From assembly GCA_016630905.1 (NCBI GenBank), contig WBMQ01000004.1, forward strand, positions 620,001-684,000: a DNA stretch of 64,000 nucleotides. The letters run 5' to 3'. Under the pieces are notes generated by a model that saw only the letters and a list, made by a program, of their open reading frames with translations, was not told the DNA's origin and searched no databases. Within the stretch, counting starts at the first letter, position 1. Each line of letters starts with the position of its first letter. The position numbers and the translations under genes were made by a program. Positions 1-10,676 of the stretch are shown piece after piece. This stretch comes from Capillidium heterosporum (lineage: Eukaryota; Entomophthoromycota; Entomophthoromycetes; Entomophthorales; Capillidiaceae).

Positions 1-1
1 A

Positions 2-178
2 CGTACCTTCCCATTGCAAGGCAACGAGGCCAACGTCACCCAAGCCGTCAACAAGGTTGTCATGCCCCAATCTACTGCTGATCACAGCGCTCTGAAATCT
101 CGAAACGCCTTAAAACTGCTGTTAAGTTTGGACTACAAGTTTGGTGTCATAGCTCCCCCACTCAACAAGGCCATCTAA
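2..178 (+). CDS. C-terminal end of an unrecognised protein (cut by window edge)
   Basis: An open frame enters from the left edge and ends at TAA (176-178), giving the last 58 residues. The codons are rich in C/G at third positions, like the real genes in this window and unlike the AT-rich spacers. The tail ends with the residues FGVIAPPLNKAI. I do not recognise the family; the start and most of the protein lie outside the window. It converges with the minus-strand transporter gene that ends at 607. Confidence 0.6.
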   Translation, partial: RTFPLQGNEANVTQAVNKVVMPQSTADHSALKSRNALKLLLSLDYKFGVIAPPLNKAI

Positions 179-606
179 TAGCTATAATCGAGTCACCTTA
201 GGCATGTAACTTGTATCCAATTTAACCTCACCTTCCCCATAACCCTCTCCTCCACCTTTTCGTCTTCCCTTTTGCTCAAAGTCTGCGTTATATAAGCATG
301 CAGTCTTGAAGTTAAACTTAGAGTCTATATACTTTGTTCTTTTCGATGTTCAAAATTTCGATTATAGATTTGAATGCTTATTACTTTTATATAGAAGTGA
401 CTAATTAGTTTCAAAATCAAACGCATATATAACCATCAATTTGATTTAATAAATAATCAAAATGCAAAGTTGTTCAAGGCTATATAATCTTGAACTTTGT
501 ATATTCTATGATTGTAAAGCTTTACAAATCTACATAAAGATATTTTTATTAAAGATTCAAAACCAACTTTAATTCAAAACTTTGAAAGTCTAAACCGTAC
601 CCAAAA
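179..606. other. Convergent intergenic spacer
   Basis: AT-rich spacer between two converging genes. It would hold the 3' UTRs of both. I see no gene, RNA or repeat in it. Confidence 0.6.
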
Positions 607-1847
607 CTAAGGGCTCAGCTTGTAGTTGATAACTTCGGTACCGTAGTCGGTAGGTTCGTCGTCCTGATGAATAGGAGCTTCACTCTCAATCCCCGCCTTG
701 GCATCGAACTTGGAATAGGTGGGGTAGATGTTGTAGATGGCTAACCCAGTTAGGACCAGCACAAAAGCAATGGGGTAAAGTTCGTGGGTCTAAAATTCAG
801 GCATCAAAATCTATTTACAACATAAATGAAAATTACCTTGATGTTGGGTATGAATAGTAGACCTAGGATCAGGCCGTAAAAGTCGGAAGTCAACAGAGAG
901 ATGTTATAGAAGGTGGCACTCGTCATCGATATCAAGATGGGTACACAGCTATACAATGAGAACATGGCAATTGTAAATCCACAGTACAATCCAACTAAAA
1001 ATAAGAATGATGGTCAAAATTCAAAGTTATAAATAAAAAATTACTAATGAAGGGTTCCCAGTTGATGGCAGCTAGTTCTTGACGCTCCAACACAGCCCTA
1101 AATTGAAAACTGTTAGAACTAAAAAGGTATAGCTAAAGCTTACAGTTGAATACCGTTAATGATGAGACCAAAGAATCCCAACATACCCAATATCTCCCAC
1201 TTGGGGTGCTGTCTTACGAAGAACTCCTCCAAAGTGTTGGAAACCGAGTAGAATAATGCACCGATGATACAGTAGATATCTCCCAGTATCACATTTTTGC
1301 CTACAAGATATGATTAACTAAGACCAGTAAAATAAAAATTACCTTCGTAGCTCTTTTCGGTCAAGACATCTGAAACGACTAGGAGTACCAGGCCACAAAC
1401 CGACAGAAAGACACCACTTAGGTGAGTCCAACGGTACCGTGTCTTCAAAAACAAATAGCTCAACAGTACGACCCCGGGTGTTGAGCAGGCGTTTATCAAC
1501 ATAGCACTCAAGTACCCAGTGTTACCAAACCCTTTGACAACAAAATAATTCCCCTCGACATCGACCAAAGCTAACAAGAAATACTTCCAGCCTCTAACTT
1601 TAAGGACGTTGAAGAACTGCTTATATCCTAACTTGTAGATGGTGAAGGAGGTATATACTAGACACAGCAAGATGTAGTTGACAAAGGATTGAAAAGTGGG
1701 AATACTTATATTGTAAGGGTCGGCCGACATTAGTCCGGTCGTTATGTTGGTCGTCGAGATACATAAAGATAAAAACTGACCTAAAAGTATAGCTAACCAG
1801 AACCTTGGGGTCTTGACGGCACGCTTCAAGTATTCTAATCGACTCAT
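607..1847 (-). CDS. SLC35F-family solute transporter, paralog A
   Basis: Five exons (about 1343-1847, 1144-1300, 1045-1097, 837-994 and 607-789) joined by four introns of roughly 45 nt give a protein of about 351 residues. It matches the SLC35F1/F2/F6 branch of the drug/metabolite transporter superfamily, which has about 10 membrane helices. Seen features are an N-terminal LLGQ...IST helix, the VDVEGNYFVVKGF segment, the SYLFLKTRYRWTH loop, and a late MTSATFYNISLLTSDFYGLILGL pair of helices. The tail is short, acidic and cytosolic. Substrates of SLC35F proteins are mostly unknown, so none is assigned. Start chosen at the ATG at 1845-1847, shared with paralogs B and D (MSRL..YLK). It is the first of four tandem copies on the minus strand. 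Confidence 0.88.
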
Positions 1848-2928
1848 AGTGTTTGTTTATTTTAGGTATGGTTGTAGATGTTGAAAGTTCTTTTTTGAGT
1901 GGTGAAGGCAATAATAAAAAAGATAAAGTTTATTGACCTGTAACTAGAGTCCTACCGACATAAAACTAGGTTGGAGAAAAGTTGGAAAGGACCTTAAACT
2001 TTCAACTGAAATCTAGCTTTTATAATCCTTACTTTCCAAGTTAAGCTAGTTAAATTGTGGAAAGGTTGCAATTGTCGGGTTCCTAGATTTCCCATTCTAT
2101 AAAAAATAACGGTAAACGATTGGTTGGAAGTCTAATTTTTTTAGTATGTTTGCAGAGATCAGATTCCATTTTTTATTTCTTGTGGAAGCTGGCAAGGAAA
2201 GAGATTCCTTAAACTTGATGGAGGTATCTAGGTTTATAAGTTTGATTAAGCAAGGATATAGCTCCATAATGGCGAGTTATATTCAGTCACTTCTCAAAAG
2301 ATATTGTAGGCTTGTAGATAGGCCAAATATATAACAGTATACTAATTTATTTTGAAAATTTGAGCTTGGAAAATATATCCCATCTGTTCCAAATTATACC
2401 TACAGCTTTATTAAATTTACTTGGTAAATCACAGATATAGCTCAGAATAGAGGGGTAGTTTAGATTCCAATGAAATCATCATTATCTATGCTATATATTT
2501 TTCGCATCAAGTCTATACCATTCAAGGGTATCTAATAACACTATATAGCCGAACAGATATTGTCCTGAGTCAATTGGATTGATAAAAACATAAGTACAGT
2601 GATATGTAGACAGATTCTACATTAGAGCTAGCCTCTGAGTATATCAGTAGGTTGTTTGTTTTGATAAGTTTATTTTGCTGTAGGTATACAATTTCATTAT
2701 AATGCAGTCAAAAAATTAGAAATGGTGTAATTGATATTACGTTATAATGACATGCACTAGCATAGATATCCAACACTTCAATCTCGTATCGGAATTATAT
2801 AGATGGTATTATTTAATTAAACCCTTGGCTCAATGCAAAAAATCTAAATGATTTGCCATAATATAAAGTACAGCATACTACAATGGCCTTACTTAGATAT
2901 ACTGCTTATAAAGCGAATTTCACCCCAA
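1848..2928. other. Spacer between SLC35F paralogs A and B
   Basis: AT-rich, with no convincing gene. Parts resemble the spacer that follows paralog B: around 2461 and around 4605 both read tagattccaat followed by an A/T-rich tract. The duplicated unit therefore includes flanking DNA as well as the gene. Confidence 0.5.
2017..2024 (-). promoter_or_regulatory. TATA box of SLC35F paralog A
   Basis: TATAAAAG on the minus strand, about 170 nt before the ATG. Paralogs B and D have a TATA at nearly the same distance, so the promoters appear to have been duplicated with the genes. Confidence 0.5.
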
Positions 2929-4156
2929 TTAGATATTCAACTTGTAGGTAACAGGGCTAACATCATAGCGGGTAGCACTGGTATTTGCTTGAATTAGACT
3001 CTCTCTCTCAGTTTCCTCTTCCGTATCAAATTTGGAATGGGTAGGATAGAGGTTGTAGGCCACTAATCCTACTAAAACCAGTACAAAGGCAATCGGATAC
3101 AGTCTGTGGGTCTAAACATAGGTTTTAACTTAGTTGGTATTGGAAAAAATTACCTTGATGTTGGGTATGAATAGAAGCCCTAGTATGAGACCGTAAAAGT
3201 CGGAGGTTAAGAGGGAGATGTTGAAAAAGGTGGCACTAGTTATCGACATTAAGATAGGTACAATCGAATGGAATGTGAATACTGCAATTGTATGTCCACT
3301 GTATAGTCTAACTAAAAAATCAAAATTAATTTCTTTGTAATAGATTTGTGTTACTGGTTGCCGGTACCCAAGTGACATTGGATAACAGATCCCACTCTAA
3401 GATAGCACTAAATCAAAGAGGTTAGCGACTTCAAGTCCTATATTAAAGAGTCACATTTGAATACCGCTGATTATGACGCCAAAAAAACCCAATATACCTA
3501 CCACCTCCCATCTGGGGTGCTGTCGAACAAAGAACTCCTCTAAAGTGTTGGAGATGGCGTAAAAAAGAGCCCCAACCATACAGTATATATCCCCTAGCAC
3601 CACATTTTTACCTACAAGGCATGGTTAATATGAATCTCAACAAAATCGAACCTTCGTAGTCCTTCTGCGTCAAAATATCGGAGACGACCAACATGACCAA
3701 TCCACATATGGCCAAAAAGATTCCACTTATGTGAGTCCAACGGTATCGCGTTTTCAGAAATAAGTAACTTAATACAACAACACTTGGGGTCGAGCAGGCG
3801 TTGATGAGCATGGCACTCAGGTAGTTGGTGTTTCCAAAACCTTTGACGACAAAGTAGTTGCCTTCAACGTCGGCTAAAGCTAGCAAAAAATACCTCCAGC
3901 CACGCAATTTGAGGACGTCAAAGAACTTCCTAAAGCCCAACTTATAAACTGTGAAAGTGGTGTAGACTAGTGATAGTAGAAAGTAGGCGGTAAAGGACTG
4001 GAAGGTAGGAATATTAATATAGTACGGCTTACTGGCCATCAGTCCAGTGGTTATGCTACTGGTAGACAGGCATAGTGCCAAGAGCTGACCTAGTAAAATA
4101 GCCAACCAGAATCGAGGTGTTTGGACTGCCTCCTTCAAATACTCCAATCGACTCAT
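2929..4156 (-). CDS. SLC35F-family solute transporter, paralog B
   Basis: Same family and same exon layout as paralog A. The first exon (about 3653-4156) encodes the conserved N-terminal half, including LADVEGNYFVVKGF and SYLFLKTRYRWTH. Small middle exons follow, with splice signals at the same places, and the last exon carries THRLYPIAFVLVLVGL and an acidic tail ending in KLNI. No break was seen in the coding exons. The C-terminal tail after the last helix differs most between paralogs, which would fit relaxed constraint or a paralog-specific sorting signal. The family transports small solutes across endomembranes or the plasma membrane; the substrate is unknown. Confidence 0.87.
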
Positions 4157-5200
4157 ACTCTGTAGTTCCGCTAGAATTGTTAGATAGCAAGTTGGTTTAA
4201 GGTAAGCGAAGTGAGGATATATCGTTAAAGGTTGAACTTACATTTATTGTCCTAGCGAGGTGTGTTAACAAAAGAACAAAAAAGAAACCAAACTTTCCAA
4301 GTAAAATTCAACTTTTATAACTACTCAACTCCAGTAAGTATTTCAATTGGTCAACGCTCATCCCTGATTCTCTATATTCGTAATGCTATAGAGAGTTTGT
4401 CTAATTCTCATAACAAACGTATACAAATAAAGGTTGATGGCTAATTACAATTTTAAATGGAGAGTTGTGTAAAGCCACACTATCGAAACTCCAGCAAAGT
4501 TTATCCCGTCTTATTTTATCCTTTTGAGGGCGAAGTTTTATTTGGGCTTATGGCACTTTATTCAACGCATTCCTTCGAGCCTCATGCATTTCTTAATATA
4601 GTCTAGATTCCAATAAAAATAGGCAATATCTATACTATATCATTTCACCCTAACTCTATATACTTAGGAGAGGGCATATATATCTAACAGCAAGTTAATT
4701 GGTAGATGCTACTCTAAATAAATATTACTAGATAGCTCTTCGCAGTGGATCTATACTCTTTAAAGGTATTTGATGGCGATTATGAGCGGAAAGGATGTTG
4801 GTTAGCAACAGCTAGGAAGTGAAATCTTATAAGCATCAATAAATATAGTGAATTAATCTGTAAAATGGATGGTACTAATTTAAATGATATCCAAATATCC
4901 AGCTTTAGATACTGGAGTTAGATTCAGAATAAAACAGTAGTTAATTCGTTTCGACATATCTCTAGTCAATATAGCATTCCATTAAAATACATCTATTTGA
5001 TTTTAGAGATTATAATTACTATTACATCATAGTGGTACATACTAATATGGATGCTTGGAATTTAAGTCTCACATCGGTTTTATATAGGTGTCGTTCTTTT
5101 CTTTGAAATGTACAGTCCATAGCTTAAATCTTCATTTAGAACTTTATTACAAGTACAGACCAACAAGTATATATGTCGAAATATTACAATAAAATTTTAA
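4157..5200. other. Spacer, no gene seen
   Basis: AT-rich DNA holding the promoter of paralog B and spacer related to the one at 2340-2620. I see no gene in it. Confidence 0.5.
4312..4319 (-). promoter_or_regulatory. TATA box of SLC35F paralog B
   Basis: TATAAAAG on the minus strand, about 155 nt before the ATG at 4156. It matches the placement in paralogs A and D. Confidence 0.5.
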
Positions 5201-5209
5201 AAGCTATAG

Positions 5210-6055
5210 GTTGGAGATGTAACAACCTTAGTCATTATAATCCTTATTACTAAGTTTTAAACCTAATCCTTTTCTTATCAACCTTCGATCTTTTAATTTC
5301 CTAAATATAACTATTTTTATTAAAAACTTATTCTACTTGCAACAACTTTTGTTGTTACAATGCTGATTATTAGGCCATATATCTATTCCCTATTGTTTTT
5401 CTTCTGCCGCTTTCCTTATCAACTTCGACTTTCCAATCCTTAATTCGTCACTATTTTAGTCATTAATCTGCTCCACATCCTAGACACTTTGACCCCCTTT
5501 ATCAACAACATAGCATCAGATCCTGGTATTCTAACAATGGTAAATTCTTCTGTAGTTGTCGGTATTACCATGGACTTTTTTTGACAAAAATTAGCAAAAG
5601 CTTTACCGATAGAGTAATTAATTGAAAATGCCAATATACTCCATCTGATATGACTATTGCCAAGAGATCAAAAAGGCATTTAAACTTTTCTGTTACCATC
5701 TAAAGCCAGAATCTTGACAATGTTCCATCTGGCTATTCATAGCTGTTACTTACCCCTTTAGCCATAGCTGCTTCTAATAGCCTGATTCCGTTCCCTAGTC
5801 TACGAATAAAGCCTTGTTCTTAGTAAGTCTCTTGATTATTAGTATAGCGCTACTATGTAGCCCGAATTTTCTGCCTTTTCAGCTCACTTCGTTCCGATTT
5901 TCTTTGCTTCCCTTCGGACCTACCTCCTTTGGGTGATTCATATTGCCAATGCAGTGGTTTACATTGGTTCTACTGCTCCGACCTATTTTTCATACGCTTC
6001 CATTATGACACCATCATTAATTGGATCTAACGACATCTCCCTAGACCTTACATAA
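5210..6055 (-). repeat. Dispersed repeat fossil, copy 1 (reads on the minus strand)
   Basis: Read on the minus strand, 5337-6055 aligns over hundreds of bases with 61740-62427 on the plus strand. Shared blocks include a stretch encoding residues like INYSI..AFA.F and an end motif built on TTGTTACAAT. Next to it, 5214-5300 looks like a second partial copy of the same end. A short hairpin lies at 5337-5360 (10-base arms, 4-base loop). TGTAACA/TGTTACA ends resemble LTR termini, so this may be a retroelement remnant, but the family cannot be assigned. It is old and clearly broken. Confidence 0.55.
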
Positions 6056-6374
6056 AGCTTTAAAAAATCAATATTTACCAAATTAGGAAAGTAGTTCTAA
6101 ATAAGAGTATTTTCCTAATAGGTAAAAATGGTTATCCCAATGTAAATAAACTTGTTTGGATATAATACTAGATTGCAATGTAAAAGAGTAGAATATATTT
6201 TTATAAGGTTCAACTTATAGATAAAGCTTAAAATCAAAGCAGATATATATTAAGATTCCATAGTATTATAAAAGATATACCTTAATACTTTAGCAATACA
6301 GTCAAATTAAGGAATATAAAATTAACTTTAGTTAAAAATAAAAGCCCGGTTAATCTTATAAAAAGCCAATTTCA
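6056..6374. other. Short AT-rich spacer
   Basis: AT-rich DNA between the repeat fossil and the decayed transporter copy. Nothing seen. Confidence 0.4.
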
Positions 6375-7562
6375 TCTTAGCAACAAGTTCAACTCATAAA
6401 TGATTGTCTACCATAATCAGTGGCCTTTTCATTTGCATAGATTGAACTCTTATATTGGGTCTCCTCTTATAAAACTTGGAGTGGATAGGATATAGGTTGT
6501 AGTTCACTAATCCTATCAAAACAAGTATAAAAGCAACTGGATACGATTCATGGGCTTAAGCTCAAAATTTTAAATCCAATTGAAATTAGATAAAACTGCC
6601 TTGATGGGATATGAGTGGAAAGCTTAAAATTAAACCGTAAAAGTTGGAAGGAGGGAAATGTTGAAGAAGGTAGCATTTGCTATGGCCATAAGGATGAGAA
6701 CACGTGAATAAAGCGAGAACAAAGCGATCGTATACCCGCTGTACAATTGGATTAGAGGATAAAGGATAGCTTCATTGTAATAGAGTTAAATTACTGGTTG
6801 TAGATTCCACTCTAACATGGTATTAAATAGAAAAAATTGGTGATCTAACGTTAGCTAGTAGGTAAAATTACAATTAAATATCGTTGGACATGAGATCAAA
6901 GAAATCTATTACATCAAGTAGCTCCTACTTGTAATGTTGCCTAACGAAGAATTTCTCCAAAGTATTGGCAACCAAATAGAATAGAACAGCAACTATACAA
7001 AAGATATATTCTAGCACTACATTTTACTTGAAATATATAATTGAAAAAGATGAGCTTCAAAATACAAATCCTTTGTAGTTTCTCTGCATCAAGATATCGA
7101 AGACAACCAACATGATCAAGTCATATATTGATAAGACCCCAAGTAGGTGGGTCTAGCGACATCACGTTTTCAGAAAAAATAACTCAGATTACGCTTGGGG
7201 CTGAGTAAGTATTAATGGGCATGGCATCCAAATAGTTTATATTTCCAAATTCTTTGGTTATAAAGTAGCTCCCCTCAATATCAGCTAACGATAGCAAAAA
7301 GTATTTCCAATTCATATCCCTTATGATCATAAAGAATTGCTTTAACTTGTAGATGGTAAGTGAAGTGTAGACTAGATGCGGTAGAAAGTAGCTGGTAAAT
7401 ATTAAAAGATGGAGATACCGATATAGCAAGGTTTGCAGGTTGTCAATTTGGTCGTTATATTGAGGATGGATAGATACAATACCAAGAATTGATCGAGTAC
7501 TATGGCTAACTAGAATCGGAATATCCAATCTGAGCTCTTTAAATATTAAAAGCAATTCACAT
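6375..7562 (-). pseudogene. Decayed SLC35F paralog C
   Basis: This stretch aligns along its length with paralogs A, B and D. The ATG equivalent is at 7560-7562 but is followed at once by TGA. A middle part still reads ADIEGSYFITKEFGNINYLDA, equivalent to ADVEGNYFVVKGFGNT in the live copies. The last exon is recognisable at about 6375-6556. Frameshifts, stops and lost splice signals are scattered throughout, and third positions have drifted to A/T. It is a dead member of the tandem array between intact copies B and D. It is a host gene, not a mobile element. Confidence 0.85.
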
Positions 7563-8392
7563 TATAAAGTTTTGCTAGTTTGAATATCTAATAGTTTGTG
7601 GAGGGGTAAGAATAAGATACTATAAGCTATCAATTTTACAAGCCTCTACCTAACGGCACTCATAGATGAAAAGTTAGATTGAAATTGAACCTTTAAAGAT
7701 TCATCTCTATAACAGCCAAGCTTGAGTAGGCTTATTTCAATGGATCTGAACTGTCACTATTCTCTATGTATTTGGTAGAGTAAATCTATTCTATTTTTGC
7801 AGTACGTACATGCAAATGAAGCTTTATTATTGGCTATTCTACTAAATGGAGGGCTGCAGCAAATGCTATTCTGTTGAATTCCTAATATAGTTTACAGCGA
7901 CTTATTCATGGTTATCTATAGGTATACCATGTTCAAATAACCTAGGTAACAATTTACATGCTCCATTACAGAGAATAATTCATATTTTCTAGACAGAGTA
8001 GCAAGTAAACTCATGTTTGGATATAGTTACATAAGGAAGCTTTATTGGGCTACTTTAAACCAACAATCTAAAATTTCTGCTATAAACACCCTTGATCTGA
8101 GATAGCAACTGGCAGGCTTCATGAAGTGGCTACCTTGGTTGCTCCTCATAAACATATATGTGAGTTCAGTCAGAATTAATATTAGACTATAGCTAAAAAG
8201 GCATTGTAAACCTATGTAAGCATTGATCTTTTATAAGGTTTAAACTTGCTACAAGTACATAATTCAAGATCTTATAAGCCGAATATATATCTATTACATT
8301 TTGTAAATTTAGACAATCCAAGAAATATAAAATCCATTTTAATTAAATATAAAAGGCTCTATTACCCTTATAAAACATAGATTCTATCCAAA
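7563..8392. other. Spacer between decayed copy C and paralog D
   Basis: AT-rich, no gene seen. It likely contains the 3' UTR of paralog D and the dead promoter of copy C. Confidence 0.5.
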
Positions 8393-9627
8393 CTATGGGT
8401 CCAATTTGTTAGTTACGACAACAGTATCCTCTTTGGTAGTCTTTTCATCGGCACGGACTGAAATCTCATCTTGGGTCTCCTCCTCCCTATCAAATTTGGA
8501 GTGGGTGGGGTAGAGGTTATAAATCACCAATCCTATTAAGACTAGTATGAAGGCGATCGGATATAGTTCATGGGCCTAGAATTAAAGTCTTAAAACATGC
8601 TAAAACTAAATGAAAGTTACCTTGATGTTGGGTATGAGCAAGAGACCCAAAATTAGACCGTAGAAATCGGCGGATAGTAGAGAAATGTTCATAAAAGTGG
8701 CGCTGGTTATCGACATCAAGATTGGAACGGCAGAATAGAACGAGAACAGTGCGAGTGTATACCCACTGTATAACCCAACTAGAGAATAAATATTAGTTTC
8801 CAAGTAAACGGCATCTCATTACTGGTTGTAGGTACCCAAGTGATGGTAGGCAGTAAGTTCCGCTCCAATATAACACTATTTTAAAAATTAGCGATCCTAT
8901 ATCTATAACAAGTTGCAAAATTACAATTGGATGCCGTTGATTATGAAGCCAAAGAAACCCAACATACCAACTAGCTCCCATTTGGGATGCTGTCGAACAA
9001 AGTATTCCTCCATGGTGTTGGCGATTGAATAGCATAAAGCACCAATTATACAGAAGATGTCTCCCAACACTACATTTTTACCTAAAGTATATGGTTAAGC
9101 AATGTAGAAATAAAAACTATACCTTCGTAGCTCTTCTGGGTCAATACATCAGAGACGACCAACATAACTAAGCCACCTATCGCTAAAAAGACTCCAAATA
9201 TATGAGTCCATTTGTACCGTGTCTTTAAGAATAAGTAGCTCCAAATAACGACACTTGGGGTTGTACAGGCATTGATTAACATGGCACTCAAAAAATTGGT
9301 GTTGCCGAACCCTTTAACGACAAAGTAATTACCTTCAACGTCGGCTAAAGCTAATAGAAAATACTTCCAGCCCCTATCTTTCAGGACAGCCAAGAACTGT
9401 TTAAATCCTAGCTTGTAGACGGTTAGGGTGGTATAGACTAGGCACAGTAGTAGATAGGCGGTAAAGGATTGGAAGGTAGGGATGCTTATAAAGTAAGGCT
9501 TGCTGGCCATCAGTCCGGTCGTTATATTGAGAGTCGATAGGCATAGCGCCATAAACTGGCCTAGTAGGATAGCTAACCAGAATCGAGGAGTTTTTACTGC
9601 GTTCTTAAGATATTGTAGGCGGCTCAT
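8393..9627 (-). CDS. SLC35F-family solute transporter, paralog D
   Basis: Third intact copy. The first exon (about 9123-9627) starts MSRLQYLK and contains LADVEGNYFVVKGF and SYLFLKTRYKWTH. Later exons supply the MTSATFMNISLLSADFYGLILGL helices and the last helix HELYPIAFILVLIGL, followed by a charged tail ending in KLDP (stop CTA complement at 8393-8395). Introns fall at the same sites as in A and B, so the array arose by DNA duplication, not through an RNA copy. The family is SLC35F within the drug/metabolite transporter superfamily; the substrate is unknown. Confidence 0.87.
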
Positions 9628-10676
9628 TATCTATGCAATGTTGTGCGCTTCACTAGTTTCGCTAGGTTGCAAATTGATTTTGGAGTAGATGGGGTAAGGT
9701 GAAGAAAATAAACTTTGTTGAGTTTGCAATTATATGGTATATACGTCGATAGAAAGTAAAGAAACCTGGGATTTTCAACGTAATCCCATATTTATAGCCA
9801 CCAACTCCACTATACCTTATTTAGATGGATTGACAATAATAGTCAAAAAATTATGTCTTGGATACCAAAAATAGCGCTTGGACAACTTTGTAATTAATGT
9901 ATGCGAATAAGAGTTGACGGTTGGTTGCCATTGTAAGCGGTGATGTGTAACACATGGCATTTTATTAAAATTTTAGTGTATTTTATGATGTCCTACTTTT
10001 GATCATATATAGGCAAATGCTTTATTTTGATAATATAAGTAATTTTACGGGTTTAGCCACAGAGAATTGCCCACATTTTATAGAAGGGATAGAGATATAT
10101 GTTTATGTGAAATTACCTAAAGAAGTTTTACTCCAGACGCCATGCCTTGACTAATCTACACTTTGATAAAGGCTTTGGGCTGTGGAGTTTTTATCGGACA
10201 ACTCTAAAAAATTTATGTCGCAATTATCTGATAGGAATATCTGTGCATATTTATATAAAGCTTGCTGAGCTTTATACTCGTCTGCATCGAGCTAAATCTA
10301 CGTTTTGTGTATTTGAAAAGATATCTTCAGCCTTCAAGAGAATATATTAACTATGTTATTGAGTAAAGTAGAAGCTTCACATCAAAGCTCAGTAACTGCA
10401 GTCAGAAAAAGCACTGTTGTCAAATCGATGGGTTTAATGAGAAGTATATTTAGCTTAAGTCAGCTTGATAAAGTTTGTTAGAAATTAAAGGCTAAATATA
10501 CTACAATTAGGATTGTTGAATATATATTGATAAATTAGGCAAATTCTTTTGATACTACTATATAATAGCACTATAAATAAAAGCATCTGACATATATTAT
10601 AGCAAACAAATAACTAGCTACAAACAAAAACTACATTGCAATAAAAAATTTTAGTTTCAAAACATCAGTGAATTTT
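9628..10676. other. Spacer, no gene seen
   Basis: AT-rich. It contains the promoter of paralog D and presumably the 3' UTR of the cullin. A 67-codon plus-strand open frame at 10147-10350 has no recognisable features and is probably chance. Confidence 0.45.
9789..9796 (-). promoter_or_regulatory. TATA box of SLC35F paralog D
   Basis: TATAAATA on the minus strand, about 165 nt before the ATG, matching paralogs A and B in spacing. Confidence 0.5.
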
